Shown: positions 34,457-43,559 of the stretch, piece after piece | Layout of the letters: each line of letters starts with the position of its first letter | Numbering within the stretch: position 1 is the stretch's first letter | DNA from: Pseudoalteromonas nigrifaciens | Lineage (GTDB): Bacteria; Pseudomonadota; Gammaproteobacteria; Enterobacterales; Alteromonadaceae | Assembly: GCF_002221505.1 (NCBI RefSeq) | Contig: NZ_CP011036.1 | Coordinates: 2,542,001-2,606,000 of the forward strand | Length of the DNA: 64,000 nucleotides | Reading direction: 5' to 3' | Made by a program: the position numbers and the translations under genes | The notes under the pieces: model-generated | Told to the model about the DNA's origin: nothing | Databases searched by the model: none | The model's input: the letters and a program-made list of their open reading frames with translations, nothing else

Positions 34457-36698
34457 AAAGTTGCTTAATACACTCACCCTACTTCTGTTTACTAGTACGG
34501 CGTGGCACGTTATTGCTATCGAACCTATGCCAAATAAATCACTTTTTGCAAATGGTTACCCCGAAAGTGCAGCCGTATCGGGCTTAAAACTTGATTTTAA
34601 TGCTTTAGGTTTTACTAACTATAAACTAGATGGAGTAAACAATAATTCTCGCGTCGATTTTACCAACAGTATAGATAAACTAAGCAAAAACTTAATGCTT
34701 AACTTTTCTTATACTAATTCGCCATCATTGCTTGCTAATGTTTCACACTTAAAAGTATATTTTAATGAAAACTTAGTCACAGTATTACCTGTTAATAAAC
34801 AGCTTAGTACCGTTGAAAACTTAATTACGCATAACATTCAACTCAATTCAAAATACATACAAGACTTTAATCAAATTCGTTTTGAGTTAGTGGGCTATTA
34901 CGACTTGACCTGTCATGATTACCATAATCGCTCTATTTGGGTTGAAATAAGTAAATCAAGCAATATTACTCTTGATCAGACTGAGCTGGCTATTGATAGT
35001 CGTTTAGAGTATTTACCTGAACCCTTTTTTGATAGTAAAGATTTTAGTAAATTAAACCTGCCATTTATATTTGCTACAACGCCAAACAAAGAAGCCATTG
35101 AAGCTGCCGCCACTTTATCTAGCTGGTTTGGTGCACAAGCCGATTGGCGCGGAGCACAATTTCCGTTATTAAAAAATAAAGCACCTAATGAACATAGCGT
35201 GGTGTTTATCACTAACGACTCTAAGCCTGATTTTTTACGTGACTACCCTGATGTTGATAAACCAACAATTGAAATTATTTCTAACCCACTCCATCGCTAT
35301 AAAAAAATGTTACTTATAGTGGGCAAAGACACTGCTGATTTAAAAACTGCAGTAACGGGTTTAGCATTTGGTCATAAACTGATGACTGGTCGCACCGCTA
35401 GTATAGAGGCTATTAATCAGCTCCCGCTAAGAGAAGCATATGATGCTCCTCGCTGGTTAAGAGGCGATCGCCCCGTACATTTTGATGAGTTAATTGACTA
35501 CCCAAAACAATTACAAGCTCAGGGCTTAAATAATGGCCCGGTAAAATTAAACGTACGCCTTGCACCCGATTTATTTACTTGGCGCGAAAAAGGCATCCCA
35601 ATTACGCTGCAATATAGAAATACGCCTGAGAGCAGCATGCTTGACTCACGCCTAAACATGCTAATTAATCAAGAGTTTATTAGTGGTTTTTTACTCAGTA
35701 AAAATGATTCATTACTAAGTAAAACCAAAACAATTATGCCTTTAATTGGTAATACAGATACCACAAAAAACGCAGAAGATTTTTCCTTAAATGGGATTAA
35801 CTTAGCAATTAGAAATGAGCTTAACTTTGACTTTCGCTTTGGTGTACTTAAAAAGGGAGAATGCTCTGTTGTACCTGCAGGAGGGGAGTATGGCGTAATA
35901 GATGGTAATTCAAATATTGATGTTAGTGGGTTTCATCATTACATTGCCCTACCCGATTTAAATGTATTTGCTAATAGCGGTTTCCCATTTACTAAATATG
36001 CCGACTTACATCAAACCTTGGTTATTTTAGATGATAATCCAACACCTGAAGCAATCACTTTACTACTCAATTTAACCGGTCGCTTTGGTGCTATCACAGG
36101 CTACCCTGGACACCGTTTAGAAATACAATCAGTCAGTGACGATAATAGTAATTATGATGACAAAGATATTATGATTATTACCGCCGCAAATACAGCGGTG
36201 AGTGACATTGATGAGAACGCGCCCACCAGTAAGCTTTTAAAAAATAACCACAGAATTATAAAGCAAGCTTTTTATAATGGCGCCTATGATGCTGATACAA
36301 CAGAAGATGTACAGGTAAGCTTAGTTAGTAGCGGAGACTTAGCCGTTATTGCAGGGTTTCAATCGCCATTTGACTCTGAGCGCTCAATCGTGTCGTTAAC
36401 CGCCAGTACTAATAAAGCGTACACACTACTAGATACTGCATTTAACGAGTCGCAATGGTTATCGCAAATTAAAGGCAGCGCTGCCGTTATTACTAGCCAA
36501 GGCGTAAGCTCTGTTAAGGCAGATGATACGTATTTTGTGGGGTATGTACCTGTGTATACTTTAATTTGGTTTCATTTATCTGATCATCCATTTTGGCTAG
36601 CTTTTTTATCTATTTTAACCCTGTTACTTATTTCATTTATAATTTGGCGCTTACTACAGGCCCTTACCTACAAACGTTTAGCTGAAGGAGATAAATAA
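34449..36698 (+). CDS. bcsB: Cellulose synthase periplasmic subunit BcsB
   Basis: A 749-residue periplasmic protein held by one C-terminal membrane helix ('PFWLAFLSILTLLLISFIIW'). A signal peptide covers about residues 1-24. The interior has alternating carbohydrate-binding and flavodoxin-like parts, including 'DLTCHDYHNRSIWVEI' and 'LKKGECSVVPAGGEYGVIDGNS'. BcsB guides the glucan chain from BcsA across the periplasm and is needed for catalysis. The ATG lies inside the end of bcsA, and the stop overlaps the bcsZ start (TAATG). Confidence 0.95.
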   Translation: MIKKLLNTLTLLLFTSTAWHVIAIEPMPNKSLFANGYPESAAVSGLKLDFNALGFTNYKLDGVNNNSRVDFTNSIDKLSKNLMLNFSYTNSPSLLANVSHLKVYFNENLVTVLPVNKQLSTVENLITHNIQLNSKYIQDFNQIRFELVGYYDLTCHDYHNRSIWVEISKSSNITLDQTELAIDSRLEYLPEPFFDSKDFSKLNLPFIFATTPNKEAIEAAATLSSWFGAQADWRGAQFPLLKNKAPNEHSVVFITNDSKPDFLRDYPDVDKPTIEIISNPLHRYKKMLLIVGKDTADLKTAVTGLAFGHKLMTGRTASIEAINQLPLREAYDAPRWLRGDRPVHFDELIDYPKQLQAQGLNNGPVKLNVRLAPDLFTWREKGIPITLQYRNTPESSMLDSRLNMLINQEFISGFLLSKNDSLLSKTKTIMPLIGNTDTTKNAEDFSLNGINLAIRNELNFDFRFGVLKKGECSVVPAGGEYGVIDGNSNIDVSGFHHYIALPDLNVFANSGFPFTKYADLHQTLVILDDNPTPEAITLLLNLTGRFGAITGYPGHRLEIQSVSDDNSNYDDKDIMIITAANTAVSDIDENAPTSKLLKNNHRIIKQAFYNGAYDADTTEDVQVSLVSSGDLAVIAGFQSPFDSERSIVSLTASTNKAYTLLDTAFNESQWLSQIKGSAAVITSQGVSSVKADDTYFVGYVPVYTLIWFHLSDHPFWLAFLSILTLLLISFIIWRLLQALTYKRLAEGDK

Positions 36699-37828
36699 TG
36701 AAATTGTTTATAACTAAAGCATTTATAATGCTGATTTTATTTACTCCTTTGAGCCACGCACAACAATGTGCGCCTTGGCAGCAATGGCAAACGTTTAAAA
36801 CACACTTTATGAGTGATGATGGCCGAATAATCGACTTAGGCAGCGAGCAAAATATTACCACTTCTGAAGGGCAATCCTATGCGCTATTTTTTGCGCTAAT
36901 TGCCAATGATAAAACCGCTTTTGATAAAGTATTAAACTGGACTGAAGAGCATTTAGCCGAAGGCGATTTAAGTACTCGCCTACCTGCATGGCTATGGGGA
37001 GTTAATAAAAACAACGTAGGTAATATTCTTGACTCAAACCCAGCATCTGACTCTGATTTATGGATTGCTTATAGCTTATCGCAAGCAGCTATACTTTGGG
37101 ATGACCGCCGTTACCGTATTTTAGCAGCCGTGCTCGCACAGCGTATAATGCGCGAAGAAACAGCGTATATTAAAGGACTTGGTTTATCTTTATTACCCGC
37201 ACCTAGCGGCTTTGAGTTTGATAACAAGCGCTATAAATTAAATCCAAGCTATTCGCCGCTGTTTATTTATCAGCAATTTAGCAAACTTTATCCTCATTCA
37301 CCATGGCAAGAGCTGCATGACAGTTCTGCCAACCTAATTCTTGAAACAAGTAAGCAAGGTGTTAGCCCTGATTGGATTATGTTTGATACTAACAAGGGCT
37401 TTTACTTTGATAAAAAAGTAACCGACTTGGGAAGCTATAATGCAATTAGAGTCTATTTGTGGGCAAGTATGATGGCAGAGGATGCACCTTACAAAAAGCA
37501 ATTAGTCGCACAGTTTGCTCCTTTCATTAAAACGATAAATAAGCGTGGTTATGTGCCTTTAAATACCTATGCACAAACGGGGAACTCAGATAAAAGAGGA
37601 CCTGTTGGCTTTAATGCCGCATTACTGCCTTTACTAGCAACAGCAAATAATGACAATGACGCTGTAACAATGTCGATTCAACAAAAGTTAATGGTTGATA
37701 AATCATTTAGCAAATCGCGTTATTACGATAGTGTATTAAATTTATTTGGTAGCAGTACCTTAGATAAACGCTTTGCAATTTTAGCAGACGGGACGCTGCA
37801 ACCTAACTGGAGCGATGAATGTCGTTAA
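36698..37828 (+). CDS. bcsZ: Periplasmic endo-beta-1,4-glucanase BcsZ (GH8)
   Basis: A 376-residue family 8 glycosyl hydrolase. A signal peptide ends at about 'LSHA'. The proton donor is E57 in 'TTSEGQSYALFFAL', and the 'DSNPASDSDLWIAYSL' segment (112-126) is the conserved substrate-binding part. BcsZ trims cellulose in the periplasm and is needed for normal output. It overlaps both neighbours (1 base with bcsB, 10 with bcsC), typical of the core operon. Confidence 0.95.
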   Translation: MKLFITKAFIMLILFTPLSHAQQCAPWQQWQTFKTHFMSDDGRIIDLGSEQNITTSEGQSYALFFALIANDKTAFDKVLNWTEEHLAEGDLSTRLPAWLWGVNKNNVGNILDSNPASDSDLWIAYSLSQAAILWDDRRYRILAAVLAQRIMREETAYIKGLGLSLLPAPSGFEFDNKRYKLNPSYSPLFIYQQFSKLYPHSPWQELHDSSANLILETSKQGVSPDWIMFDTNKGFYFDKKVTDLGSYNAIRVYLWASMMAEDAPYKKQLVAQFAPFIKTINKRGYVPLNTYAQTGNSDKRGPVGFNAALLPLLATANNDNDAVTMSIQQKLMVDKSFSKSRYYDSVLNLFGSSTLDKRFAILADGTLQPNWSDECR

Positions 37829-40800
37829 GGTTTAGCTTAGTTTATGCCTTAGTAGCGTGCTCAACGTTAAGTGCTAAAACAGTCGACGATATAGACACTC
37901 AGTCTGTCGCATGGCTATTAAAGCAGATAAATATTGGCAAAGGGCAAGAAAATAAAAAGCTCGTTGAAGATAGCTTACGTAAGCTCGTTGCTATAGCCCC
38001 ACTGCGCATTGAAACCCAATGTGCTTTAGCACGTAATTACTTTGCTACCGGCGCAACTAATGAAGCAACCTTATTACTAAACCAGCTTGATAATGGCGCA
38101 GCAAAACAACACCCATGTATTGAGCAACTTCGAGTTATTGCCCGTATTGAAACAACCGACAAACCATTAGTACAACAAGCAAAATTACTAGCAAGAGCTG
38201 GACAATATGTTCAAGCTCGGCAAATTTATAACACCCTTTTTGATACAGCCTACCCCGAGCTTAGTTATGAGCTTGAACATTTAAACTGGTATGCGCAAGA
38301 CAGTGCCCAATGGCAGCAGGTTAATAAAGGCTATTTGCGCTTAATAGAGCAATACCCTGATGTAGCCCTAATCGAAATAGCTTATGCGACGCACCTGTTT
38401 AAACGCTCTGCGCTCGATAAACATGCGACTGATGTTTTTAGTAAATATGGCGTAACTGGACGTTTTAGCAACCAAATTGAGGATGCTTGGCTAAGAACAT
38501 TGGCATTTATGCCTATTGAGAGTAGTACTGAGCAACAGTATCAGCGTTACTTTCTTGTGTATCCCTTTAGCAGTAAAGGGGAATTACAATATCAAGATTT
38601 CAAAAAGAAGTTTAGCGCTCGTCAAGCCTTGCTAGGTGATCCTGCTTATCAACTTTGGCAAAAAGGTAATGAACTACTTGAAAACAATAAGTTAAATGCC
38701 GCTGAACCTCTTTTATTACGAGCGTTAAAAGGCCGCCCAGCTGATTCTCAAGTTATGCATAGTTTAGGTGTGCTCTACTTACGCTCAGGTGAGCATCAAA
38801 AAGCAGATAACTACTTTACTCGCGCATTAAAATACACCTCAGAGTTTAATGAGCGTGAAATACTCAAAGGCTTAGCCAAAACTGCCAATTTTTGGCTGTA
38901 TATTCGCCAGACTAAAGAAGCCATAAATAACGCAGAGTTTAGAACGGCAGCACTCAAACTAAATTTAGCAGCTGCATTACAAGAAAACCCTAACACCATT
39001 TTATTTTATAAGGGCGAGCTTTTATTTGCTCAAGGGCAGTACTCTCAAGCTGCTACTTTTTATCAAAGTGTTTTAAAAAATGAACCGCTTAACTCAAGTG
39101 CATTATTAAGCTTACTTAAAATAGCCGAACTTGAGCAAAGTGAAAAAGCGTTAAATGCTTTTTATAATAACCTTAGTTCTTTGCAAAAACAGCAAGTAAA
39201 GTCAGCTTACGCGGCCGCTGTTAGCAAGCAACTAAGAGAAAAAGCGACTCGATTTTATGATGCTGGCGAATTAAACACCGCTAGAAAAACCTTAGAATAT
39301 GCCATTGAGTTAACTCCTCAACAACCCTGGTTATACTATGATCTTGCTTTAATTTATCAGCAACAAGGTTTAACTCAGCAAGCCCGATCTTTATTTAACA
39401 ATGTGTTATGGCAATTTCCACTTAACTCTTCACTGCGTTATAGCCATGCACTTTTTCTGCGCTCTATAGATGACTATAAAGGTGCACAAGCGACGTTAAA
39501 GTATATTCCGGTTAAAGATAGAGATGCCGATATTTTAGTGCTCGAACAACAGTTACATATTAATGAGTCGCTTAATCAAAGCGAGCAACTCTTAAATACT
39601 AACAATAAAGCAGTCGCGGTTTACCATTTAAGTAGTTTAGAAGCGCAAGATTTAACACCTTTAATGCAAGCAAAACTAGCAAGTAGTTGGTATAAAATTG
39701 CAGAGCAACAATACGCACTTAACTCACTTAATAAAGCTTTAACAAGCGCGCCAACTCTCGCCCCATATTGGCATATGCTTTATGGTGAATGGCTTTTAGA
39801 GCAAGGCATTGAAGAGAAAACGCATAACTGGTTTACAAGTTACACATTGCCAGAGAGCGCAACTGAAAACGAAATCACTCAATATGTGCAATTACATAAT
39901 AATTATATAAATCAATATTACAGCGGTAGCGATTTAATCGCTAAGCTAAACCAGCTTGACCAAAAATATAAAAATACGTCGGCGATAACTACCGCTCTTA
40001 TAAATGCTAACTTAGCACTTGAGCAACGTGAAGCGGCAATTATTTTATATCAGCAAAAAATACAAAATAAACAAACTCTTGAGCCCCAAGCTTTAATGGC
40101 TATTGCCACCGCTTATAGAGAGCTTGGCGATGACTATCAGGCAAAGCAGGTTACGCAACAGGCTATAAATCAAAGTTCATCTCAAAAGGGGTACTTACAA
40201 CGACAAATAATGGCATCCCTTAATGAGTTTAATTACGCGGGTGATGCGCTGTATCTTGCGAAGCAATTAGTTGATAAATCGCCAAACGATCAAGAACTTC
40301 GGTACCTAGGAGCTCAAGTTGCCGATAAGTTTAACAATGTCGAGCAAGCAAATACCTGGTATCAGCAAACACTGTCGCCTAACCAAGCTCTCAATGATGA
40401 ACAGCTATACAGTAGCCTAGCGCGTATTAACGACACTGACCCTTGGTATATTAATGGCGCAAAACGTGAGTTAATAAATCAACAAAATAAAAACCAAGCT
40501 TATATTGCCATTGGGGTTAATTTTAGTGGCCAAACAAGTACCCAAAGCGAAGCAACGCTGGGAGCTGGCTTAATGCCTATGGAAGCTTATTTTTCGCTTT
40601 GGCAAGGCCATGGATTTATTAAAGTCGACCCTACAACTATAAGCGCACAAACAACACGATTTGATGAGCAATTTGCAGGTAGCCGCTATGGACAAGGTGC
40701 ATTGTGTATTTTTACCTGTTCATTAGATGAAGTAAGCCCTGAGGAAAGTGGCGTTGATATTGGTATAGGTTGGCAAAATGAAAACTGGCGTGTTGATATT

Positions 40801-41637
40801 GGTACTACCCCACTTGGTTTTTTAATTGAAGACATAGTGTGGGGCATAAACTACGCAGACGATTTTGGCGACTTTGGATACAGCCTAGAACTTGAAAAAC
40901 GCCCTGTTACCAGCTCGGTACTCTCCTATGCTGGTTTAACCGATATAAACTCAGGTAAAGTTTGGGGTGGCGTGCGCTCAACTGGCCTAACCGCCAATTT
41001 ATCGCACGACTTGGGTGGTAATTGGGGGTTTTGGTCAAGTGCCGACTTTCAATTATATAAAGGTCAAAACGTAAAAGACAATCAACGTTATCGGCTAATG
41101 GGTGGCAGTTACTATCGCGTTATTAGTAACCAAGAGCGTGAATTTACCGCAGGTGTCAGTTTATTGCATTGGTCTTATAAGTTTAATTTAAGCGAAGAAA
41201 CCTATGGTCATGGCGGATATTACAGCCCGCAAAACTATATAGGTATTTCATTACCATTAAGTTATGACGCACGTTGGGGAGATGATTTTGTTTATCGAAT
41301 TAAAACAGGTATTTCTTACTCACAAACTAAATCGAACGCGATTGACTTTTTCCCAAACGATCCCGACTTACAAGCCCAAGCATTCGTAAGCCAGCTTGAA
41401 ACAGGCGTCGTTCCTGCTTTTAACGGTGATACTAGCGCCGGTGTTTCGTATAACTTAGAAGGCAGTTTTGAGTACCGAGTAACCCCGCATTGGTTTTTTG
41501 GAGGCTACTTAGCAATTGACCGCTCTGACTTTTATGAGCCTAACTTTGGACAACTTTATGTACGTTACTATTTCAATCCTGTTTACGGCACATTAGCATT
41601 CCCAGGCAAACCTATAATACCTTATGCTGACTTTTAA
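37819..41637 (+). CDS. bcsC: Cellulose export outer-membrane protein BcsC
   Basis: A 1272-residue protein with signal peptide, a long array of TPR helices (about 60-890; e.g. 'SQVMHSLGVLYLRSGEHQKADNYFTRAL') and a C-terminal outer-membrane beta-barrel from about residue 900 to the final Phe. The TPR part spans the periplasm and probably binds the synthase; the barrel lets the polymer out. Length compares well with E. coli BcsC (about 1157) with a few more repeats. It is the last gene of the operon. Confidence 0.95.
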   Translation: MSLRFSLVYALVACSTLSAKTVDDIDTQSVAWLLKQINIGKGQENKKLVEDSLRKLVAIAPLRIETQCALARNYFATGATNEATLLLNQLDNGAAKQHPCIEQLRVIARIETTDKPLVQQAKLLARAGQYVQARQIYNTLFDTAYPELSYELEHLNWYAQDSAQWQQVNKGYLRLIEQYPDVALIEIAYATHLFKRSALDKHATDVFSKYGVTGRFSNQIEDAWLRTLAFMPIESSTEQQYQRYFLVYPFSSKGELQYQDFKKKFSARQALLGDPAYQLWQKGNELLENNKLNAAEPLLLRALKGRPADSQVMHSLGVLYLRSGEHQKADNYFTRALKYTSEFNEREILKGLAKTANFWLYIRQTKEAINNAEFRTAALKLNLAAALQENPNTILFYKGELLFAQGQYSQAATFYQSVLKNEPLNSSALLSLLKIAELEQSEKALNAFYNNLSSLQKQQVKSAYAAAVSKQLREKATRFYDAGELNTARKTLEYAIELTPQQPWLYYDLALIYQQQGLTQQARSLFNNVLWQFPLNSSLRYSHALFLRSIDDYKGAQATLKYIPVKDRDADILVLEQQLHINESLNQSEQLLNTNNKAVAVYHLSSLEAQDLTPLMQAKLASSWYKIAEQQYALNSLNKALTSAPTLAPYWHMLYGEWLLEQGIEEKTHNWFTSYTLPESATENEITQYVQLHNNYINQYYSGSDLIAKLNQLDQKYKNTSAITTALINANLALEQREAAIILYQQKIQNKQTLEPQALMAIATAYRELGDDYQAKQVTQQAINQSSSQKGYLQRQIMASLNEFNYAGDALYLAKQLVDKSPNDQELRYLGAQVADKFNNVEQANTWYQQTLSPNQALNDEQLYSSLARINDTDPWYINGAKRELINQQNKNQAYIAIGVNFSGQTSTQSEATLGAGLMPMEAYFSLWQGHGFIKVDPTTISAQTTRFDEQFAGSRYGQGALCIFTCSLDEVSPEESGVDIGIGWQNENWRVDIGTTPLGFLIEDIVWGINYADDFGDFGYSLELEKRPVTSSVLSYAGLTDINSGKVWGGVRSTGLTANLSHDLGGNWGFWSSADFQLYKGQNVKDNQRYRLMGGSYYRVISNQEREFTAGVSLLHWSYKFNLSEETYGHGGYYSPQNYIGISLPLSYDARWGDDFVYRIKTGISYSQTKSNAIDFFPNDPDLQAQAFVSQLETGVVPAFNGDTSAGVSYNLEGSFEYRVTPHWFFGGYLAIDRSDFYEPNFGQLYVRYYFNPVYGTLAFPGKPIIPYADF

Positions 41638-41893
41638 CAAGGTTTATTGTGTTTAAACCATAAAGCTTAACACTTCCCCTCGCACTAAGGTCTATGTATA
41701 CTAATGCGCAATTGTAGCTAGGATAAGGGTGTGACTCTTACCTACAGCTTTACTACCTTAACGGCAAACCATTACCTTAGCTGCATTAAACAATACTGAT
41801 GGTCGAGCATTTAGCGTGTAATACATGGCGCTAAATAGCTAAAGCAAAAATATATAAGGCCATTACAACAATACTTAAAGTTAGGAAGTAAAT
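41638..41893. other. Intergenic region between bcsC and the peptide transporter
   Basis: 256 bases containing the transporter promoter. I see no strong terminator, only a weak AT-rich hairpin around 41642-41663, and no coding frame. Confidence 0.5.
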
Positions 41894-43384
41894 ATGAGTT
41901 CAGCTCCAGATAGTGGTTGGTTTGGCCACCCTAAAGGACTTTCAACCTTGTTTTTCACCGAAATGTGGGAACGAATGAGTTATTACGGTATGCGAGCTAT
42001 GCTCGTATTATTCATGACAGCAAGTTTACAACAAGAAGGCTTAGCCTTCACCGTTGCTTCAGCTGCTGCTATTTACGGTTTGTACACAGGCGCAGTATAC
42101 TTTTTAGGCTTACCTGGTGGTTGGCTAGCTGATAGATTATTCGGCGGTCAAAAAGCGGTTTGGTATGGCGGTATTATTATTATGTGTGGCCACATTATTT
42201 TGGCTATTCCACATGATTACTCATTTTTTATTGGTTTAATTTTTGTAGCAACGGGTACCGGCTTACTAAAACCAAATATCAGCGCTATGGTTGGACAACT
42301 ATACAGTGATGCTGATGAACGTCGTGATGGCGGGTATGCTATTTACTACATGGGTATTAACTTAGGTTCATTAATTGGTTATTACGTTTGTGGTTACTTT
42401 ATGGAAAATCTAGGTTGGCACTGGGCGTTTGGTGCTGCAGCTGTTGGTATGGCTATTGGCTTAGTGCAATACAAGCGCTCACTTAAAAACTTACCTGAGC
42501 ATAGTGCTCTACCAGCTAATCCTTTAGGTCCTAAAGGTACTGCTCGCGCATGGGGCAGTATTGCTATATTTATCATTATAGCGGCTGCTATCACTACCGC
42601 CGCTATGACTGGCGCTATAATTATTAATCCAACGGTAGTTGCAGGTTATACTGCGATTGCATTCACTATTATTTTCTTTGTTTATTTTGGTCTTATCTAC
42701 TTTAAAGGTAAGTTAACCGATGCTGAGAAACAAAGAATGTGGGCACTGTTTTTAGTATGTATAGCTTCTGCCTGTTTTTGGTCTGGCTTTGAGCAAGCAG
42801 GTTCATCATTAAACTTATTTGCACGTGATTATACTGACCGTCTTATTGGTACTTTTGAAATCCCTACAACTTGGTTTCAGTCATTAAACTCGCTGTTTAT
42901 TATTGCGCTATCACCATTTTTTGCAGCGCTTTGGATTAATATGTCAAAGCGTCTTGTTTCACCATCTTATAGTGCAAAATGTGCTGTTGGTTTAATTATA
43001 ATGGCAACAGGTTTCTTAGTTATGTTTATGGCAGCGCATTATGCGGCTGAAGGCCTAAAAGTAGCACCTTACTGGCTTGTTACTACCTACTTTTTACACA
43101 CTGTGGGTGAGCTTTGTTTGAGCCCTGTGGCATTAAGTGCTGTAAGTAAGTTATCGCCTCGTCGCTACACAGGCCAAATGATGGGCGTATTTGTATTAAC
43201 TTATTCTATCGGTAATATCATTGCAGGATTACTTGCTGGTAACTTCGATCCAAATAATGTTGATGAAATACCTAACTTATACCTACAAATAGCATTATTT
43301 AGTATTGGTGTTGGTGTTATTTTAGTACTAATGACCTTTAAATCTAAAGTGTGGGAAAGACAGGGACTAAGTGAGGAAGCCTAG
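41894..43384 (+). CDS. POT/PTR-family proton-dependent oligopeptide transporter
   Basis: A 496-residue transporter with about 12-14 membrane helices. The E-x2-E-R-x2-Y-Y-G motif is intact at E23-MWERMSYYG, and the second signature 'GLLKPNISAMVGQLY' is present. It imports di- and tripeptides with protons, like DtpA/YdgR. The gene stands alone, preceded by a GGAAG ribosome site and followed by two hairpins. Confidence 0.94.
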   Translation: MSSAPDSGWFGHPKGLSTLFFTEMWERMSYYGMRAMLVLFMTASLQQEGLAFTVASAAAIYGLYTGAVYFLGLPGGWLADRLFGGQKAVWYGGIIIMCGHIILAIPHDYSFFIGLIFVATGTGLLKPNISAMVGQLYSDADERRDGGYAIYYMGINLGSLIGYYVCGYFMENLGWHWAFGAAAVGMAIGLVQYKRSLKNLPEHSALPANPLGPKGTARAWGSIAIFIIIAAAITTAAMTGAIIINPTVVAGYTAIAFTIIFFVYFGLIYFKGKLTDAEKQRMWALFLVCIASACFWSGFEQAGSSLNLFARDYTDRLIGTFEIPTTWFQSLNSLFIIALSPFFAALWINMSKRLVSPSYSAKCAVGLIIMATGFLVMFMAAHYAAEGLKVAPYWLVTTYFLHTVGELCLSPVALSAVSKLSPRRYTGQMMGVFVLTYSIGNIIAGLLAGNFDPNNVDEIPNLYLQIALFSIGVGVILVLMTFKSKVWERQGLSEEA

Positions 43385-43391
43385 TAGTTAA

Positions 43392-43425
43392 GGTATTTAA
43401 TTAAAATATTTGTTAATTAAATACC
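43392..43425 (+). terminator. AT-rich 13-bp hairpin after the peptide transporter gene
   Basis: Perfect stem GGTATTTAATTAA / TTAATTAAATACC with an 8-base loop, starting 8 bases after the stop codon. It lacks GC content and a T-run, so it may stabilise the mRNA end rather than terminate. Confidence 0.5.
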
Positions 43426-43444
43426 TATTACCCAACTTTTAATT

Positions 43445-43478
43445 ACTTCCCCATAGCAGTATGGGGAAGTTTCCTCTT
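43445..43478 (+). terminator. Rho-independent terminator
   Basis: 11-bp stem ACTTCCCCATA / TATGGGGAAGT with a GCAG tetraloop, followed by TTCCTCTT. It is the likely true terminator of the peptide transporter transcript. Confidence 0.75.
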
Positions 43479-43559
43479 GGTAATCTTTTATTGCTTAGTT
43501 GTTAACTGGTATTATATAGCCAATTGATTACTGATTAGATTTTTAGGGATAGCGGGTAG

